A DNA stretch of 64,000 nt from Myxococcus sp. RHSTA-1-4 (lineage in GTDB: Bacteria; Myxococcota; Myxococcia; Myxococcales; Myxococcaceae). The notes beneath the pieces were generated by a model, which was not told where the DNA came from, ran no database searches, and saw only the letters and a program-made list of their open reading frames with translations. The position numbers were made by a program, and so were the translations under genes. Location of the stretch: NCBI RefSeq assembly GCF_020037125.1, contig NZ_JAIQDG010000032.1, positions 61,786-125,785 of the forward strand, in the 5' to 3' direction. The stretch's first letter is position 1; each line of letters opens with the position of its first letter. Positions 51,722-60,932 of this stretch are shown piece by piece.

Positions 51722-52843
51722 TCAGTCCGCGAGCAGCGGCACGCGCTTCTCGATGGTGAGGCCGAAGCCCGCGAGGCCGCGGTAGGTGATGTCCGTGTTG
51801 GTCATCACCTGGAGCGAGCGCACGCCCAGGTCGTTGAGGATCTGGCAGCCCATGCCCAGGTCTCTCGACTCCTGCGGACCGCGCGAGGGGCCGCTGCTGC
51901 CATCGCTGTGGCGCTTGTGGTGGATGCCGAAGTCGTCGCCGTGCATGCCGGGCAGGTACACGAGGACGCCGGTGCCCTCGCGGGCGATGCGCGCGAGCGC
52001 CTGGTCCAGCAGCACGTTGCAGTTGCAGGACGGGGAGCCGAACACGTCACCCATGGCGCACGCGGCATGCAGCCGCACCAGCGCGCTGGGCTTGGACGCG
52101 GGGTCGCCCTTCACGAGGACCAGCGACTTCGCGTTGTCCGGCAGCCACGAGTAGGTGAGGGCGGTGAACTCGCCGTAGCGGGTGGTGACGGTGTGCTGGC
52201 CGGGCTCGCGGCGCACCAGCCGGTCCTTGCGGCGGCGGTACTCGATGAGGTCGGCGATGGTGATGACCTTGAGGTTGTGCTGCCGGGAGAAGGCCAGCAG
52301 GTCCGGCATCCGCATCATGGTGCCGTCGTCCTTCACCAACTCGCAGAGGATGCCGGAGGGCTCCAGGCCCGCGAGGCGGGACAGGTCCACCGTGGCCTCG
52401 GTGTGGCCGGCCCGGCGCAGCACGCCGCCCTCGCGGTAGCGGAGCGGGAAGATGTGGCCGGGGCGCAGGAAGTCGTCCGCCTTGCTGTTCGGGTCCACCA
52501 GCGCGCGGATGGTCTTCGCGCGGTCCGCCGCGGACACGCCGGTGGAGGTGCCGTGCCGGTAGTCCACGGAGACGGTGAAGGCGGTGCGGTGGGACTCGGT
52601 GTTGTCCGCCACCATCTGCGGCAGGCGGAGCGCGTCCAGGCGCTCGGCCAGCATGGGCTGGCAGACGATGCCGCTGGTGTGGCGGACCATGAAGGCCAGG
52701 TGCTCCGGCGTCACCATCTCCGCCGCCATGATGAGGTCACCCTCGTTCTCGCGGTCCTCGTCGTCGGCGACGATGACGAACTTGCCGTCGCGGATGTCGC
52801 GGATGGCGTCCTCGATGGAGGAGAGCTGGGAGTCGTGACTCAT
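51722..52843 (-). CDS. ribBA: RibBA: DHBP synthase fused to a degenerate GTP cyclohydrolase II domain
   Basis: ATG 52843 gives 373 residues; an upstream in-frame ATG is possible. The N-terminal half (to about 205) is a complete 3,4-dihydroxy-2-butanone-4-phosphate synthase: DDEDRENEGDL, RHTSGIVC, HGTSTGVSAADRAKTI, RPGHIFPL and GHTEATVDLSRLAG. The C-terminal half keeps the three zinc cysteines of GTP cyclohydrolase II (HAACAMGDVFGSPSCNCNVL) but has PGMHGDDFGIHHKRH where QEGRGIGL is required, and lacks the TVEAN and LTNNP motifs (MTNTD instead). The catalytic Arg is therefore missing. The RibB activity is likely intact and the cyclohydrolase doubtful. No FMN riboswitch is visible upstream. Confidence 0.93.
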   Translation of the reverse strand: MSHDSQLSSIEDAIRDIRDGKFVIVADDEDRENEGDLIMAAEMVTPEHLAFMVRHTSGIVCQPMLAERLDALRLPQMVADNTESHRTAFTVSVDYRHGTSTGVSAADRAKTIRALVDPNSKADDFLRPGHIFPLRYREGGVLRRAGHTEATVDLSRLAGLEPSGILCELVKDDGTMMRMPDLLAFSRQHNLKVITIADLIEYRRRKDRLVRREPGQHTVTTRYGEFTALTYSWLPDNAKSLVLVKGDPASKPSALVRLHAACAMGDVFGSPSCNCNVLLDQALARIAREGTGVLVYLPGMHGDDFGIHHKRHSDGSSGPSRGPQESRDLGMGCQILNDLGVRSLQVMTNTDITYRGLAGFGLTIEKRVPLLAD

Positions 52844-53083
52844 GGACGTGTCGGTTCGCCGGGAGGGCTGCATGTCGGGGACGCTGTAGCGTGCGCGGCC
52901 CGGGCTCGCAAGGCAACCTGTTGGGAGCCCTGCGTCCCGGTGATGGAGGGGATGAGGCGGGCGTGGCTTCCCGGTGGGAGAGCGGGCGGCCGGGTGGGAG
53001 TCGTTGGAGCGCCGACGGTCGGCCGCAGGCCAGGGGGGCGACTCGACGGAGGGGGCGGGCTGAGGTAGGGTCCGCGCCCCGTG

Positions 53084-53422
53084 ATGAGCGCCGATACCCA
53101 GGATTTGCGGACCCAGCTCGACCAGCTCCAGGAGAGCCTGTCCGTCCGTCAGAGCACGACGCACTTCGCCCACGCGGGCGTGTCCACCATCGCCGCCCTG
53201 CTGATTGGCGGGGCCGCGGGGAAGCTCTTCTACGACTCCCTCCGCACGCCGCTGCTGGCGTGGGGCGCGGCCCTGCTGTCGCTGGGGCTGCTGGTGTACG
53301 CGTTCAGCCGATACCGCTCGGGCCGCAAGGTGCTGACGGAGGAACTGAAGGGCTACGAGTCGATGCTGGAGCTGCGCCGCCAGCTCCGGCTGGACGACCC
53401 CGCCGCGCTGCTGCCCCGGTGA
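53084..53422 (+). CDS. small membrane protein with two transmembrane helices
   Basis: ATG 53084 (112 residues; GTG 53081 adds one) starts with a charged helix (TQDLRTQLDQLQESLSVRQS), followed by two hydrophobic segments (ISTIAALLIGGAAGKLFY type and LLAWGAALLSLGLLVYAF) and a basic tail. It resembles small uncharacterised membrane proteins. Its stop overlaps the tmk GTG (GTGA), so the two are coupled. It is divergent from ribBA. Confidence 0.75.
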   Translation: MSADTQDLRTQLDQLQESLSVRQSTTHFAHAGVSTIAALLIGGAAGKLFYDSLRTPLLAWGAALLSLGLLVYAFSRYRSGRKVLTEELKGYESMLELRRQLRLDDPAALLPR

Positions 53423-54075
53423 GCGCCGCGCGCAAGGCCGCCCGGAAGGGGCGGTTCATCGTCCTGGAGGGACTCGACGGTGCCGGCACCACCACACAGG
53501 TGGAGCGGCTGGCGGCCCTCCTGCGCGCGGAGGGGCACGGGGTGCTCACCACGCGTGAGCCTTCCGATGGGCCCGTGGGTACGCTGATTCGCCAGGCCCT
53601 CACAGGCCGGCTGGGGATGCCCGGCGGCGCGGGGCCGCTGGCGCAGGAGACGCTGGCGCTGCTGTTCGCGGCGGACCGGACGGACCACCTCACGGCGCGG
53701 GTGCTGCCGGCGCTGGCGGAGGGCAAGGTCGTCCTGTGTGACCGCTACGTGCTGTCGTCGCTCGCGTACCAGGGGGCATCGCTGCCCATGGAGTGGGTGG
53801 ACGCGGTGAACGCGTGCGCGGTGTCGCCGGACCTGACGCTGTTCGTGGGCGTGGCGCCCGAGGTGGCGGCCCGCCGGCGCGCGGTACGGGGCGGGGCGCC
53901 GGAGCTGTTCGAGGCGGACGAGGCGCAGCGGCGGATTGCAAAGCAGTACATGGCCGCCATCAAGCTGCGCGCGAAGCGGGAGCGCATCGTCCACATCGAC
54001 GGCGAGCAGGGCATCGAGGCCGTGACGGACGCGTCGATGAGGGAGATCCGCAAGCTGCTCGGCCGGAAGCGCTGA
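53419..54075 (+). CDS. tmk: thymidylate kinase with atypical P-loop
   Basis: GTG 53419 (218 residues) overlaps the preceding stop. Family marks are FIVLEGLDGAGTTTQ near the start, the DR motif VVLCDRYVLSSLAYQG with substrate-binding Arg, and a LID region with RRRAVRGG. The P-loop reads GLDGAGTTT: Thr24 stands where the catalytic Lys of GxxGxGK[ST] is expected. The enzyme would phosphorylate dTMP to dTDP. The rest of the domain looks intact. It is upstream of a CinA-like gene by 18 bases. Confidence 0.9.
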   Translation: MSAARKAARKGRFIVLEGLDGAGTTTQVERLAALLRAEGHGVLTTREPSDGPVGTLIRQALTGRLGMPGGAGPLAQETLALLFAADRTDHLTARVLPALAEGKVVLCDRYVLSSLAYQGASLPMEWVDAVNACAVSPDLTLFVGVAPEVAARRRAVRGGAPELFEADEAQRRIAKQYMAAIKLRAKRERIVHIDGEQGIEAVTDASMREIRKLLGRKR

Positions 54076-54093
54076 GCTAGAGTCCGGCCTCCC

Positions 54094-54831
54094 ATGGAGC
54101 GCACCGGTGCAGCGGCGGTCATCATCGGAAACGAGGTCTTGACGGCGAAGGTCCAGGACCTGAACGGCCCCCACCTCATCAAGCGGCTGCGCGAGGTGGG
54201 CATCCCCCTGCACTCGATGGAAATCGTCCTGGACGACGTGGACGCCATCGTCAGCGCGGTGGCCCGGGCCCGGCAGCGGGCGCGCTACGTCTTCACCAGT
54301 GGAGGCATCGGCCCCACGCATGACGACGTCACGGTGCGCGCGGTGGCCCTGGCCATGGGCAGGCCCGTGGTGCGTCTGCCGGAGATGGTGGAGCTCATCA
54401 CCGCGCGGGCGCCCGGCGGGAAGGTGACACCGGAGGGCATGCGGCTGGCGGACGCGCCGGAGGGCGCGGTGCTGATTCCCCAGGCGGGCACCTGGTACCC
54501 GGTGCTGACGGTGGACGACGTGTACCTGCTGCCCGGAGTGCCGCAGCTCTTCAGGATGCAGCTGGAGACGGTGCTTGGACGCCTGAGCGGCAATCCCGTG
54601 GTGCTGCGCTGCCTCTACCTGCGTCTGGGGGAGAGTGAGATCGCCGCCATCCTGGACCGTGTGGCGCTGGACATGCCGCACGTGGCCATCGGCTCCTACC
54701 CGGACTTCGACCCGGGCAAGGACTACCGGGTGAAGGTCACCGTGGAGTCCGCCGAGAGTGGGGCCGTGGACGACGCCCTGGAGCGAATCGTCGCTGGCCT
54801 GCCCGAGGGCGCGGTGGTGCGGCGGGAGTAG
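54094..54831 (+). CDS. CinA/MoaB-like molybdopterin-binding-fold protein
   Basis: The 245-residue protein has the MoCF-biosynthesis fold of the N-terminal half of CinA: VIIGNEVLTAKVQDLNGPHL, the TSGGIGPTHDDVTVRAVA loop, and a C-terminal half ending KDYRVKVTVES. The nicotinamide-nucleotide amidohydrolase half of full-length CinA is absent. It probably acts on a nucleotide such as ADP-ribose or FAD, but the substrate is unknown. It lies in the tmk operon and converges on the giant TPR gene. Confidence 0.85.
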   Translation: MERTGAAAVIIGNEVLTAKVQDLNGPHLIKRLREVGIPLHSMEIVLDDVDAIVSAVARARQRARYVFTSGGIGPTHDDVTVRAVALAMGRPVVRLPEMVELITARAPGGKVTPEGMRLADAPEGAVLIPQAGTWYPVLTVDDVYLLPGVPQLFRMQLETVLGRLSGNPVVLRCLYLRLGESEIAAILDRVALDMPHVAIGSYPDFDPGKDYRVKVTVESAESGAVDDALERIVAGLPEGAVVRRE

Positions 54832-54859
54832 CGCCCGCCGCCCGCACCGCCCGGAGTGA

Positions 54860-57800
54860 CTACAGCGCCAGCCCCAGCCGCTGGCGCAGCCGGAAGAAGT
54901 CATCCGTGAAGGACCAGCCCAGCAGGGTGCGCAGCCGCTCACCCTCGCGCACGGCCTGGAGCATGGGCTCCGGAGAGTCCAGCCGAGCGCCCGCGAAGTT
55001 GGGGTCCTCGCGCAGCACCATGCTCAGGCCCACGGACACGTCGCCGGCCATCAGCAGGCCCGCCCGGTCCGCCGAGTAGTCCAGCGCGTCCAGCCACGGC
55101 GCCAGCTCCACCTTCTGCGCGTCGCCCAGCGCCGATGCCGGAATCTCCAGCGCCTTGAGCGCCTTGCGCGAATACGCCTTGCGGAGCTGCTTCACCGCCT
55201 CATCGTTGCGCCGGCCCAGCGCGCTGAACTGCGGCGCGTGGATGCGGATGGAGTTGCCGAACAGGTCCGCCGTCTCGCCCTGCGACAGCTTCGCCAGCAC
55301 CGCCGCCTTGTTCAGCAGGCCCAGCGCCGCGCGCCCGAGCAGGAACTTCTGCTCGCGCGCGTTGAAGCGCCGCACCACGTCCTGGCCGATGCACACCGAC
55401 AACGGCTCCGTGGTCTCCAGCACCGCCAGCCCGCGCCGCGCCTGGTACGCCTCGAACTCCTCCACGCCGAACACCTGCGCCACCGCGCGCATCGCCTTGA
55501 ACACCGCGGAGTCCGGCTTCAGCTTGTCCGCCTTCGGGTTGACGCCCACGATGTCGAAGCTCGGCGGGTGGACCTTCTCGAGCTGGTCGCCCACCGCGCG
55601 CAGCACCTCCAGCATCGGCCCGCGAGCCCCCGGGTGCAGCAGCACCGAGTCCACGTCCGTCGACGTCAGCGCCTCCCGTGCCTCCTGCGCCAGCTTCGTG
55701 CGGCCCTCCGTGTAGAAGGCCATCTCCACCTCGTTCGCCGAGCGCAGGAACTGCAGCACCGACGCCGCGCAGAAGGCCTTGTCGTTCTGCTTCAGGCCCA
55801 CCCACAGCTTGAAGAGGGCGTGCAGGCTGTCCACCCGCGTCGGGTCCTGGCGGAGGAGCTGCCGGTGCTCCTCGATGGCCATCGGCACGGACGTGGTGTC
55901 CCGCGCGTACAGCTCCGCGAGCGCCGCGCGCGCCGCGAGGTTGGTGCCGTCCGAATCCACCACCTGCCGGTAGATGGCCGTGGCCCGCGCCGGCTCGGCC
56001 AGCGGCCCGGCGTAGAGGTCCGCCACCCGCATCCGCAGCGTCGCGGCCCGCTTGGGGTCCACGGCAGCCTGCGCCTGGGCCTGCACCTCCAGGAGCTGCG
56101 CCAGCTCCGGCAGGTTGCGGGCGCGCTCGTAGAGCACCACCAGCCGGTCCACCAGCGCCGGGTTGCCCGGCGACAGCTCCAGCGCGCGACGGTAGAGCGG
56201 GGTGGCCGCCGCCGCGTCACCCAGGCCTTCGTCATAGGTGCGCGCGAGCTCCAGCGTGAAGCGCGCCCGGGCCTCCACCGGCAGCTCCTGCTGCAGGAGC
56301 TTGTGCAGGCAGTCCACCGCGCCCGCCCAGTTGCGGCCCTGCGCGTGCAGCGCGGCCAGCCGCTCCAGCGCCTCCAGGTGGCGGGGCAGGGTGGCCAGCA
56401 CCGTCTGGAGGTGGGCCGCGGCCCGGCCCGCGTCGTTCAGGTGCGTGGCGTACAGCGTGCCCAGCGTCAGGTGGAGCTGCGCCAGGACGCGCGGGTCTCC
56501 GCCCTGCTGCACGCGCTGGCTCAGCATCACCGCCGCCTCGGCGTACTGCTGCGCCTCCAGCAGCAGCGAGCCCCGCAGCTCCAGCGCCTCTCCGAAGCCC
56601 GGCTGCGCGGCCAGCGCCTTCTCCAGCAGCGCCAGCGCCCGGGGCCGGTCATTCAACGCCGTGTGGTACAGGCGCGCCGCCGCGACGAAGGCCGTCGCCG
56701 CCGCCGGGCCATCCTTCAGCGCCAGCTTCGCCTCGCCGCGCCGCTCCTGCAGCGCCGCCAGGTCCGCCGAGCCGCCGCGCTGCGCGAGCAGCTCCTCCAG
56801 GCCCGCCTGCGCGCCCGGGTGCAGCGGGTCCTTCTCCAGCGCCTGCCGGTACAGGGCCGCCGCGCCGTCCGAGTCTCCCTGCCGTCCCGCCGCCAGCTTC
56901 GCCGCGGCGAGGAGCGCGTCGATGGCGCCGCGCGGGTCCTTGCTGGCGCGGGCCTCGGCCTCCAGGGCGGCGCGCGCCCCAGCCACGTCGCCGCGCTTGA
57001 GCGCCACGCGCCGAGCGCCCTGCAACGCCGGCAGGCACTGCGGCTGCAGCTCCAGCGCCTGACGGTAGAGGGCCGCCGCGCGCTCCAGGTCGTTGAAGCG
57101 CCCGTCCGCGAGCTCGGCCGTGCGCAGCAGCATCTCCAGCGCCTCGTCGGCGTCCTGCGCCGCCGCCAGCCGCATGGTGTAGAGGCGGGCCAGCCCCGAG
57201 GCGTCTCCGGCCTGCCGCAGCCCGCGCTCCAGCACGAAGGCCAGCCGGCCGTCGCCCGGGTCGGCCTCGAAGGCGCGCTTGTACGCCTCCAGCGTGCCCT
57301 CGGCGGGGCTCTTGTCCAGATCCAACGCGGCGGACAGGCGCAGCGCCGTGGCCAGTCGCGGGTCATTCACGCGCTCGGCGATGCGCTGGCGCAGCTCGGC
57401 GCGGCGGGGACGGTCGGCGGCGCGGATGCGCTCCAGCAGCGTGAGGGCCGTGAGGTTGCCCGGGTCCAGCGTCAGCACCGCCTCGCTGCACTGGGCCGCG
57501 CGCGACGGCTCGTGGAAGCGGTCCAGGTACAGCCGAGCCAGCTTCAGGTACGCCGTCACCTTGGCCGCGGGCGTGCCGCCCACCTGCGTCTCGCGGTCCA
57601 GGATGGCGACCAGTTCCTTCACGTTGTCCTGCGCCAGATACAGCCGCTCCAGGGCGCGCAGCGTGGCGGCGTGGCCCGGCGTCAGGCGCAGCACCTCCTG
57701 GTACGTCTCGATGGCCAGCTCCGGCCGATGGAGCTGGTCCTCCCAGATGGTGGCCGCCTGGTAGAGGGCGTTGGCGCGCTCCAGCGGGTCCGTGCGGTTG

Positions 57801-59932
57801 GCGGCCTCGGCGCGCAGCACCTCCACCAGGCTCTCCCACGCGCCGTTCAGCCGGTAGATGCGGGCCAGCGCGCGCAGCGCCGGGAAGTAGCTGGGCGCCA
57901 GCATCAGCGCCTCCTGGTAGGAGGCGATGGCCTCGTTCTCCTGCTGCAGGCGCTGCTCGTACAGCTCGCCAATCTTGTAGATGAGCGCCGCGGCCTGGTC
58001 GGTGGAGACGGAGGTCTCCGACTCCGCCCGGTACATGTCGATGAGCTTCTCCCACCGGCCGTCCTGCGCGTACAGCCGGCCCAGCGCCTTGAGCGCGGGC
58101 AGGTAGGACGGGGACAGCGCCAGCACGCGCTCATACGCGGAGATGGCGCCCACGCGGTCCTTCAGATTCTCATCGAGAATCTCCGCGTTGCGGTGCAGCA
58201 GCGACAGCACCTGCTTGGTGTCGCCCGCGAGCGACGCCTCCAGATCATTCGTCTCCAGCAGCTCGCGGTAGCGCCCGGCCCGCTCGTACAGCCGCGCCAG
58301 GTTGCGGATGGTGGGCAGGTGGTCCGACGCCAGGTCGAGGATGCGCTTCATGCACTCGATGGCGTGGTCCAGGTCCCCCAGCCGGTCCTCGTACACCACC
58401 GCCATCTTGTTCAGCGTGGTGATGAGCTGATCCCTGTCCGAGGTCTGGATGAGGTCCTGCTCGTACATGGCCACCAGCTCGGCGAAGCGGCCCTGGCGCT
58501 CGTAGAGGCGGGTGAGGGCCTTCTGCGCGGGGAGGTAACCGGGCTGGAGCTGGAGGCAGGTGTTGTAGCGGGCAATGGCGTCCTCCTGCCGGCCCAGCCG
58601 CTCCTCCAGGATTTCCGCCGCCTTGTACATGCGGGCGGCCTTCTGCTTCGCGTCCTCGGCGGCGGCCACCTCCGCGTCGAAGACGGAGACCAGCCCCTCC
58701 CAGTTCTGCATCCGGTAGTACAGCTTGCCCAGGCCCGCGAGCGCCGCCGCGTGGCCGGGGATGCGCGCGACAATCGCCTGGTAGCGCGCCGCCGCGTCCG
58801 CCTCGCGCTTCAGCGTCTCCTCGTACAGCGCGGCCAGCCGGAGGTTGGTGGCCACCAGCTCGCTCTCGTCATTGAGCGAGCCCACGCGCGCCAGCAGCAC
58901 GTCCGCCAGCTCCTCGTAGCGCCCCTGGGCCTCGTAGATGCCGGCCAGCTCGCTCAGCACCAGCGGCTCGTGGGGCGCCACGCTGCGCGCGTCCAGCAGC
59001 GCGGCCAGCGCCTCCTCCTTGCGGCCCGCGCGCTCGCACACCTTGGAGATCTGCAGGTACGCGGGCGCGGCCTGCGCGCCCAGGGCGGTGGCCTCCGCGG
59101 CCAGCACGTCCAGCAGCTCGTCGGTCCGGCCCTCACGCTCGGCCAGCCGCTTCATGGCGGCGAGCAGCTGCAGGTCCGACTTGTCGAGGGCGAAGGCCTC
59201 GCGGAAGAGGGACGCGGCGGCGTCGCGCTGCTTGAGGCGCTCCTCCAGCAGCAGGCCCGCGGCGGTGAGGTAGTGCGCCCGCAGCGACGGCTGCTGCACG
59301 GCGTAGGACAGCAGCCGGTACACCTCCACCAGCGCGGGCGCGTCGTTGCGCGTGGCGTAGACGGACTCGAGCTGGGTGAGGATGACGACGTCGGTGGGGC
59401 GGCGCTCCAGGCACAGCCGCAGGCAGGCGGTGGACTCCTCGTCCCGGGACAGGCGCTCCTGGAGGATGATGCCCTTCTCGAAGAGGAGCGCCGCCTGGAG
59501 GCGGGTGTCCTCGGTGGCGGCCAGCTCCGCGTCGAGGAGCTGGATGACCATCTGCCAGTTGCCCACGTCCGCGAAGAGGCGGCGCGCGGCGCGGATGTTG
59601 ACGAGGTACTTCGGCGCCAGCTTGTAGGCGCTCTGGAAGGCCACGGCCGCGTTGCGCGGGTTCTTCAGCGGCTCCTCCCAGAGCAGGCCCACCTCGTGGA
59701 AGAGGAGGGCGGCGGCCTGCGGCTCCGTGGCGCTCAGGGCCTTCGCCTCGCGCTCCAGCGAGGCGATGCGCTCGCGGGCCTCGTCCTCGGCGCTGGTGTT
59801 GGGCGCGGGGAGCTGGGTGGCGGCCTGGGCGAGCGTCTCGCCGGCTGTCTGTGCCGGCTTCGCGGGTGCCCCGGGCAGGGGCGGCGAGGCGACGGGGACA
59901 GGGGGCCGCGGGACGTCGTTGTGCTCACTCAT
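54860..59932 (-). CDS. giant TPR protein with C-terminal degenerate M48-type domain
   Basis: The 1690-residue protein starts MSEHNDVPRPPVPVASPPLP, has no signal peptide, and after a 50-residue disordered start consists of more than 30 TPR-like units (recurring 'A..YQ.AL...P.....AL..L..LY') to about residue 1480. The C-terminal 200 residues differ: 'EPLSVCIGQDVVRRFNAREQ' and 'LDYSADRAGLLMAGD' match the region around and after the active site of M48 peptidases, but the zinc motif HELGH is replaced by RAALG, so the domain is probably non-catalytic. It resembles the TPR proteins of the Agl-Glt system in style only; it is not a clear GltI/AgmK homologue by size. A scaffold role in the cytoplasm is likely. 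Confidence 0.9.
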   Translation of the reverse strand: MSEHNDVPRPPVPVASPPLPGAPAKPAQTAGETLAQAATQLPAPNTSAEDEARERIASLEREAKALSATEPQAAALLFHEVGLLWEEPLKNPRNAAVAFQSAYKLAPKYLVNIRAARRLFADVGNWQMVIQLLDAELAATEDTRLQAALLFEKGIILQERLSRDEESTACLRLCLERRPTDVVILTQLESVYATRNDAPALVEVYRLLSYAVQQPSLRAHYLTAAGLLLEERLKQRDAAASLFREAFALDKSDLQLLAAMKRLAEREGRTDELLDVLAAEATALGAQAAPAYLQISKVCERAGRKEEALAALLDARSVAPHEPLVLSELAGIYEAQGRYEELADVLLARVGSLNDESELVATNLRLAALYEETLKREADAAARYQAIVARIPGHAAALAGLGKLYYRMQNWEGLVSVFDAEVAAAEDAKQKAARMYKAAEILEERLGRQEDAIARYNTCLQLQPGYLPAQKALTRLYERQGRFAELVAMYEQDLIQTSDRDQLITTLNKMAVVYEDRLGDLDHAIECMKRILDLASDHLPTIRNLARLYERAGRYRELLETNDLEASLAGDTKQVLSLLHRNAEILDENLKDRVGAISAYERVLALSPSYLPALKALGRLYAQDGRWEKLIDMYRAESETSVSTDQAAALIYKIGELYEQRLQQENEAIASYQEALMLAPSYFPALRALARIYRLNGAWESLVEVLRAEAANRTDPLERANALYQAATIWEDQLHRPELAIETYQEVLRLTPGHAATLRALERLYLAQDNVKELVAILDRETQVGGTPAAKVTAYLKLARLYLDRFHEPSRAAQCSEAVLTLDPGNLTALTLLERIRAADRPRRAELRQRIAERVNDPRLATALRLSAALDLDKSPAEGTLEAYKRAFEADPGDGRLAFVLERGLRQAGDASGLARLYTMRLAAAQDADEALEMLLRTAELADGRFNDLERAAALYRQALELQPQCLPALQGARRVALKRGDVAGARAALEAEARASKDPRGAIDALLAAAKLAAGRQGDSDGAAALYRQALEKDPLHPGAQAGLEELLAQRGGSADLAALQERRGEAKLALKDGPAAATAFVAAARLYHTALNDRPRALALLEKALAAQPGFGEALELRGSLLLEAQQYAEAAVMLSQRVQQGGDPRVLAQLHLTLGTLYATHLNDAGRAAAHLQTVLATLPRHLEALERLAALHAQGRNWAGAVDCLHKLLQQELPVEARARFTLELARTYDEGLGDAAAATPLYRRALELSPGNPALVDRLVVLYERARNLPELAQLLEVQAQAQAAVDPKRAATLRMRVADLYAGPLAEPARATAIYRQVVDSDGTNLAARAALAELYARDTTSVPMAIEEHRQLLRQDPTRVDSLHALFKLWVGLKQNDKAFCAASVLQFLRSANEVEMAFYTEGRTKLAQEAREALTSTDVDSVLLHPGARGPMLEVLRAVGDQLEKVHPPSFDIVGVNPKADKLKPDSAVFKAMRAVAQVFGVEEFEAYQARRGLAVLETTEPLSVCIGQDVVRRFNAREQKFLLGRAALGLLNKAAVLAKLSQGETADLFGNSIRIHAPQFSALGRRNDEAVKQLRKAYSRKALKALEIPASALGDAQKVELAPWLDALDYSADRAGLLMAGDVSVGLSMVLREDPNFAGARLDSPEPMLQAVREGERLRTLLGWSFTDDFFRLRQRLGLAL

Positions 59933-60226
59933 GGAAGGCCGACTCCGGTGGCCAGGACAAGGGAGGAGAGACTGGCCGCCGCCGGTCGTAACACGCGCTT
60001 GGCCGGTCTCTCAACTTCCCGACTTTCCTGGCGATTTGGGTGGCAGCACACCCAGGAGGCGGGCGGGCGGCGCCTCCTGCCTGTGACATGGCAGGTTACG
60101 CCCGGGCGCCGCCGGTGACGTCGCGCGCTACAGCCGGACCCGGGTGGCCGTGCCTCTGCGCCGACATGTGTCTGGGATTGCCGCTCCGAAAAGCCCCGAC
60201 AATCCTGGCATTCCCGCTGCATCACC

Positions 60227-60832
60227 GTGGCGGGCAGTCCCCTCGCGGCGGTCCTCTTTGCATCCAGCCCCGCGCTCGCGGGTGAGACGCGGCTCGCGGC
60301 GTATCTGCCTCGCGTGGAGGCCCAGCCGGCCGCGACCGCGGAGTGCTCCGATCCCCGGACCGACCTGTTCAAGGCCGCCGAGGCGGCCGGCGTCCCCATC
60401 AACCACGAGCAGACGGTGACGGCCACCGCCGAGGGCATCACCTTCGCGGGCACCAGCATCGCTGGCTTCGAGCAGGTCCCCGCCACCCGGTTCCCCGAGG
60501 GCGTGGACGTCGGCTTCATCTACCTGGACGCCCCCGAGACGGGCATCCCCACGGGCTTCTACCGTCTGAACGCCCACGCGAACCGGGAGGATGTGCGCCT
60601 GGGGACCTACCCGGGCACCGTCGGCCTCATCTCCGGGGACGGCAAGGAGGTCGCCCGCGTTCCCGCCACCATGGATACCTTTTCCATGGAGGTGCCCGAG
60701 GCGCTCCCCTTCCCGCGGACGCTGATGGATGCGCGCATCGCGGTCCAGAACCCCAGGGACACCCTGGACCGCATCATCATCATCGTCATCCAGTGCCCGA
60801 ACGGGACGACCATCGTCATCATCCTCCACTAA
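60227..60832 (+). CDS. small probable exported protein with Ile-rich C-terminus
   Basis: The 201-residue frame from GTG 60227 begins MAGSPLAAVLFASSPALAGE, a signal-like sequence lacking the usual basic start and any ribosome site. The real start may lie upstream with a non-ATG codon, or a frameshift may have occurred near 60225, because the ATG 60166 frame (MCLGLPLRKAPTILAFPL) would supply a better signal N-terminus. The mature part is Ala/Glu/Thr-rich without recognised domains, and the end is unusually hydrophobic: RIIIIVIQCPNG then TTIVIILH. I recognise no family. It stands between the TPR gene and the NRPS. Confidence 0.6.
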   Translation: MAGSPLAAVLFASSPALAGETRLAAYLPRVEAQPAATAECSDPRTDLFKAAEAAGVPINHEQTVTATAEGITFAGTSIAGFEQVPATRFPEGVDVGFIYLDAPETGIPTGFYRLNAHANREDVRLGTYPGTVGLISGDGKEVARVPATMDTFSMEVPEALPFPRTLMDARIAVQNPRDTLDRIIIIVIQCPNGTTIVIILH

Positions 60833-60870
60833 GCGGAGGTCTGGCTTTCTGGCCGCGCCGCGGGTGACGC

Positions 60871-60910
60871 GGCCCGGAGCCTCGGGAATCCTCTCCCGAG
60901 GCTCCGGGCC
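60871..60910. terminator. 17-bp perfect hairpin between the small exported protein and the NRPS
   Basis: The arms (60871-60887 and 60894-60910) pair perfectly around the loop ATCCTC. It is the longest hairpin in the window, 38 bases after the stop of the plus-strand gene and 22 bases after the NRPS stop on the other strand, so it can terminate both. Only a weak T-rich context follows. Confidence 0.8.
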
Positions 60911-60932
60911 CTTGCCGTTGATGACGTACGGC

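Noticed and set aside
52844..53083. FMN riboswitch upstream of ribBA
   Set aside because: I could not find the conserved RFN core segments in this gap on the ribBA strand.
54860..59932. Assignment of the giant TPR gene as gltI/agmK
   Set aside because: It is far from the gltD-H block, has no signal peptide, and is much shorter than the AgmK size I recall; similarity is limited to the TPR type.
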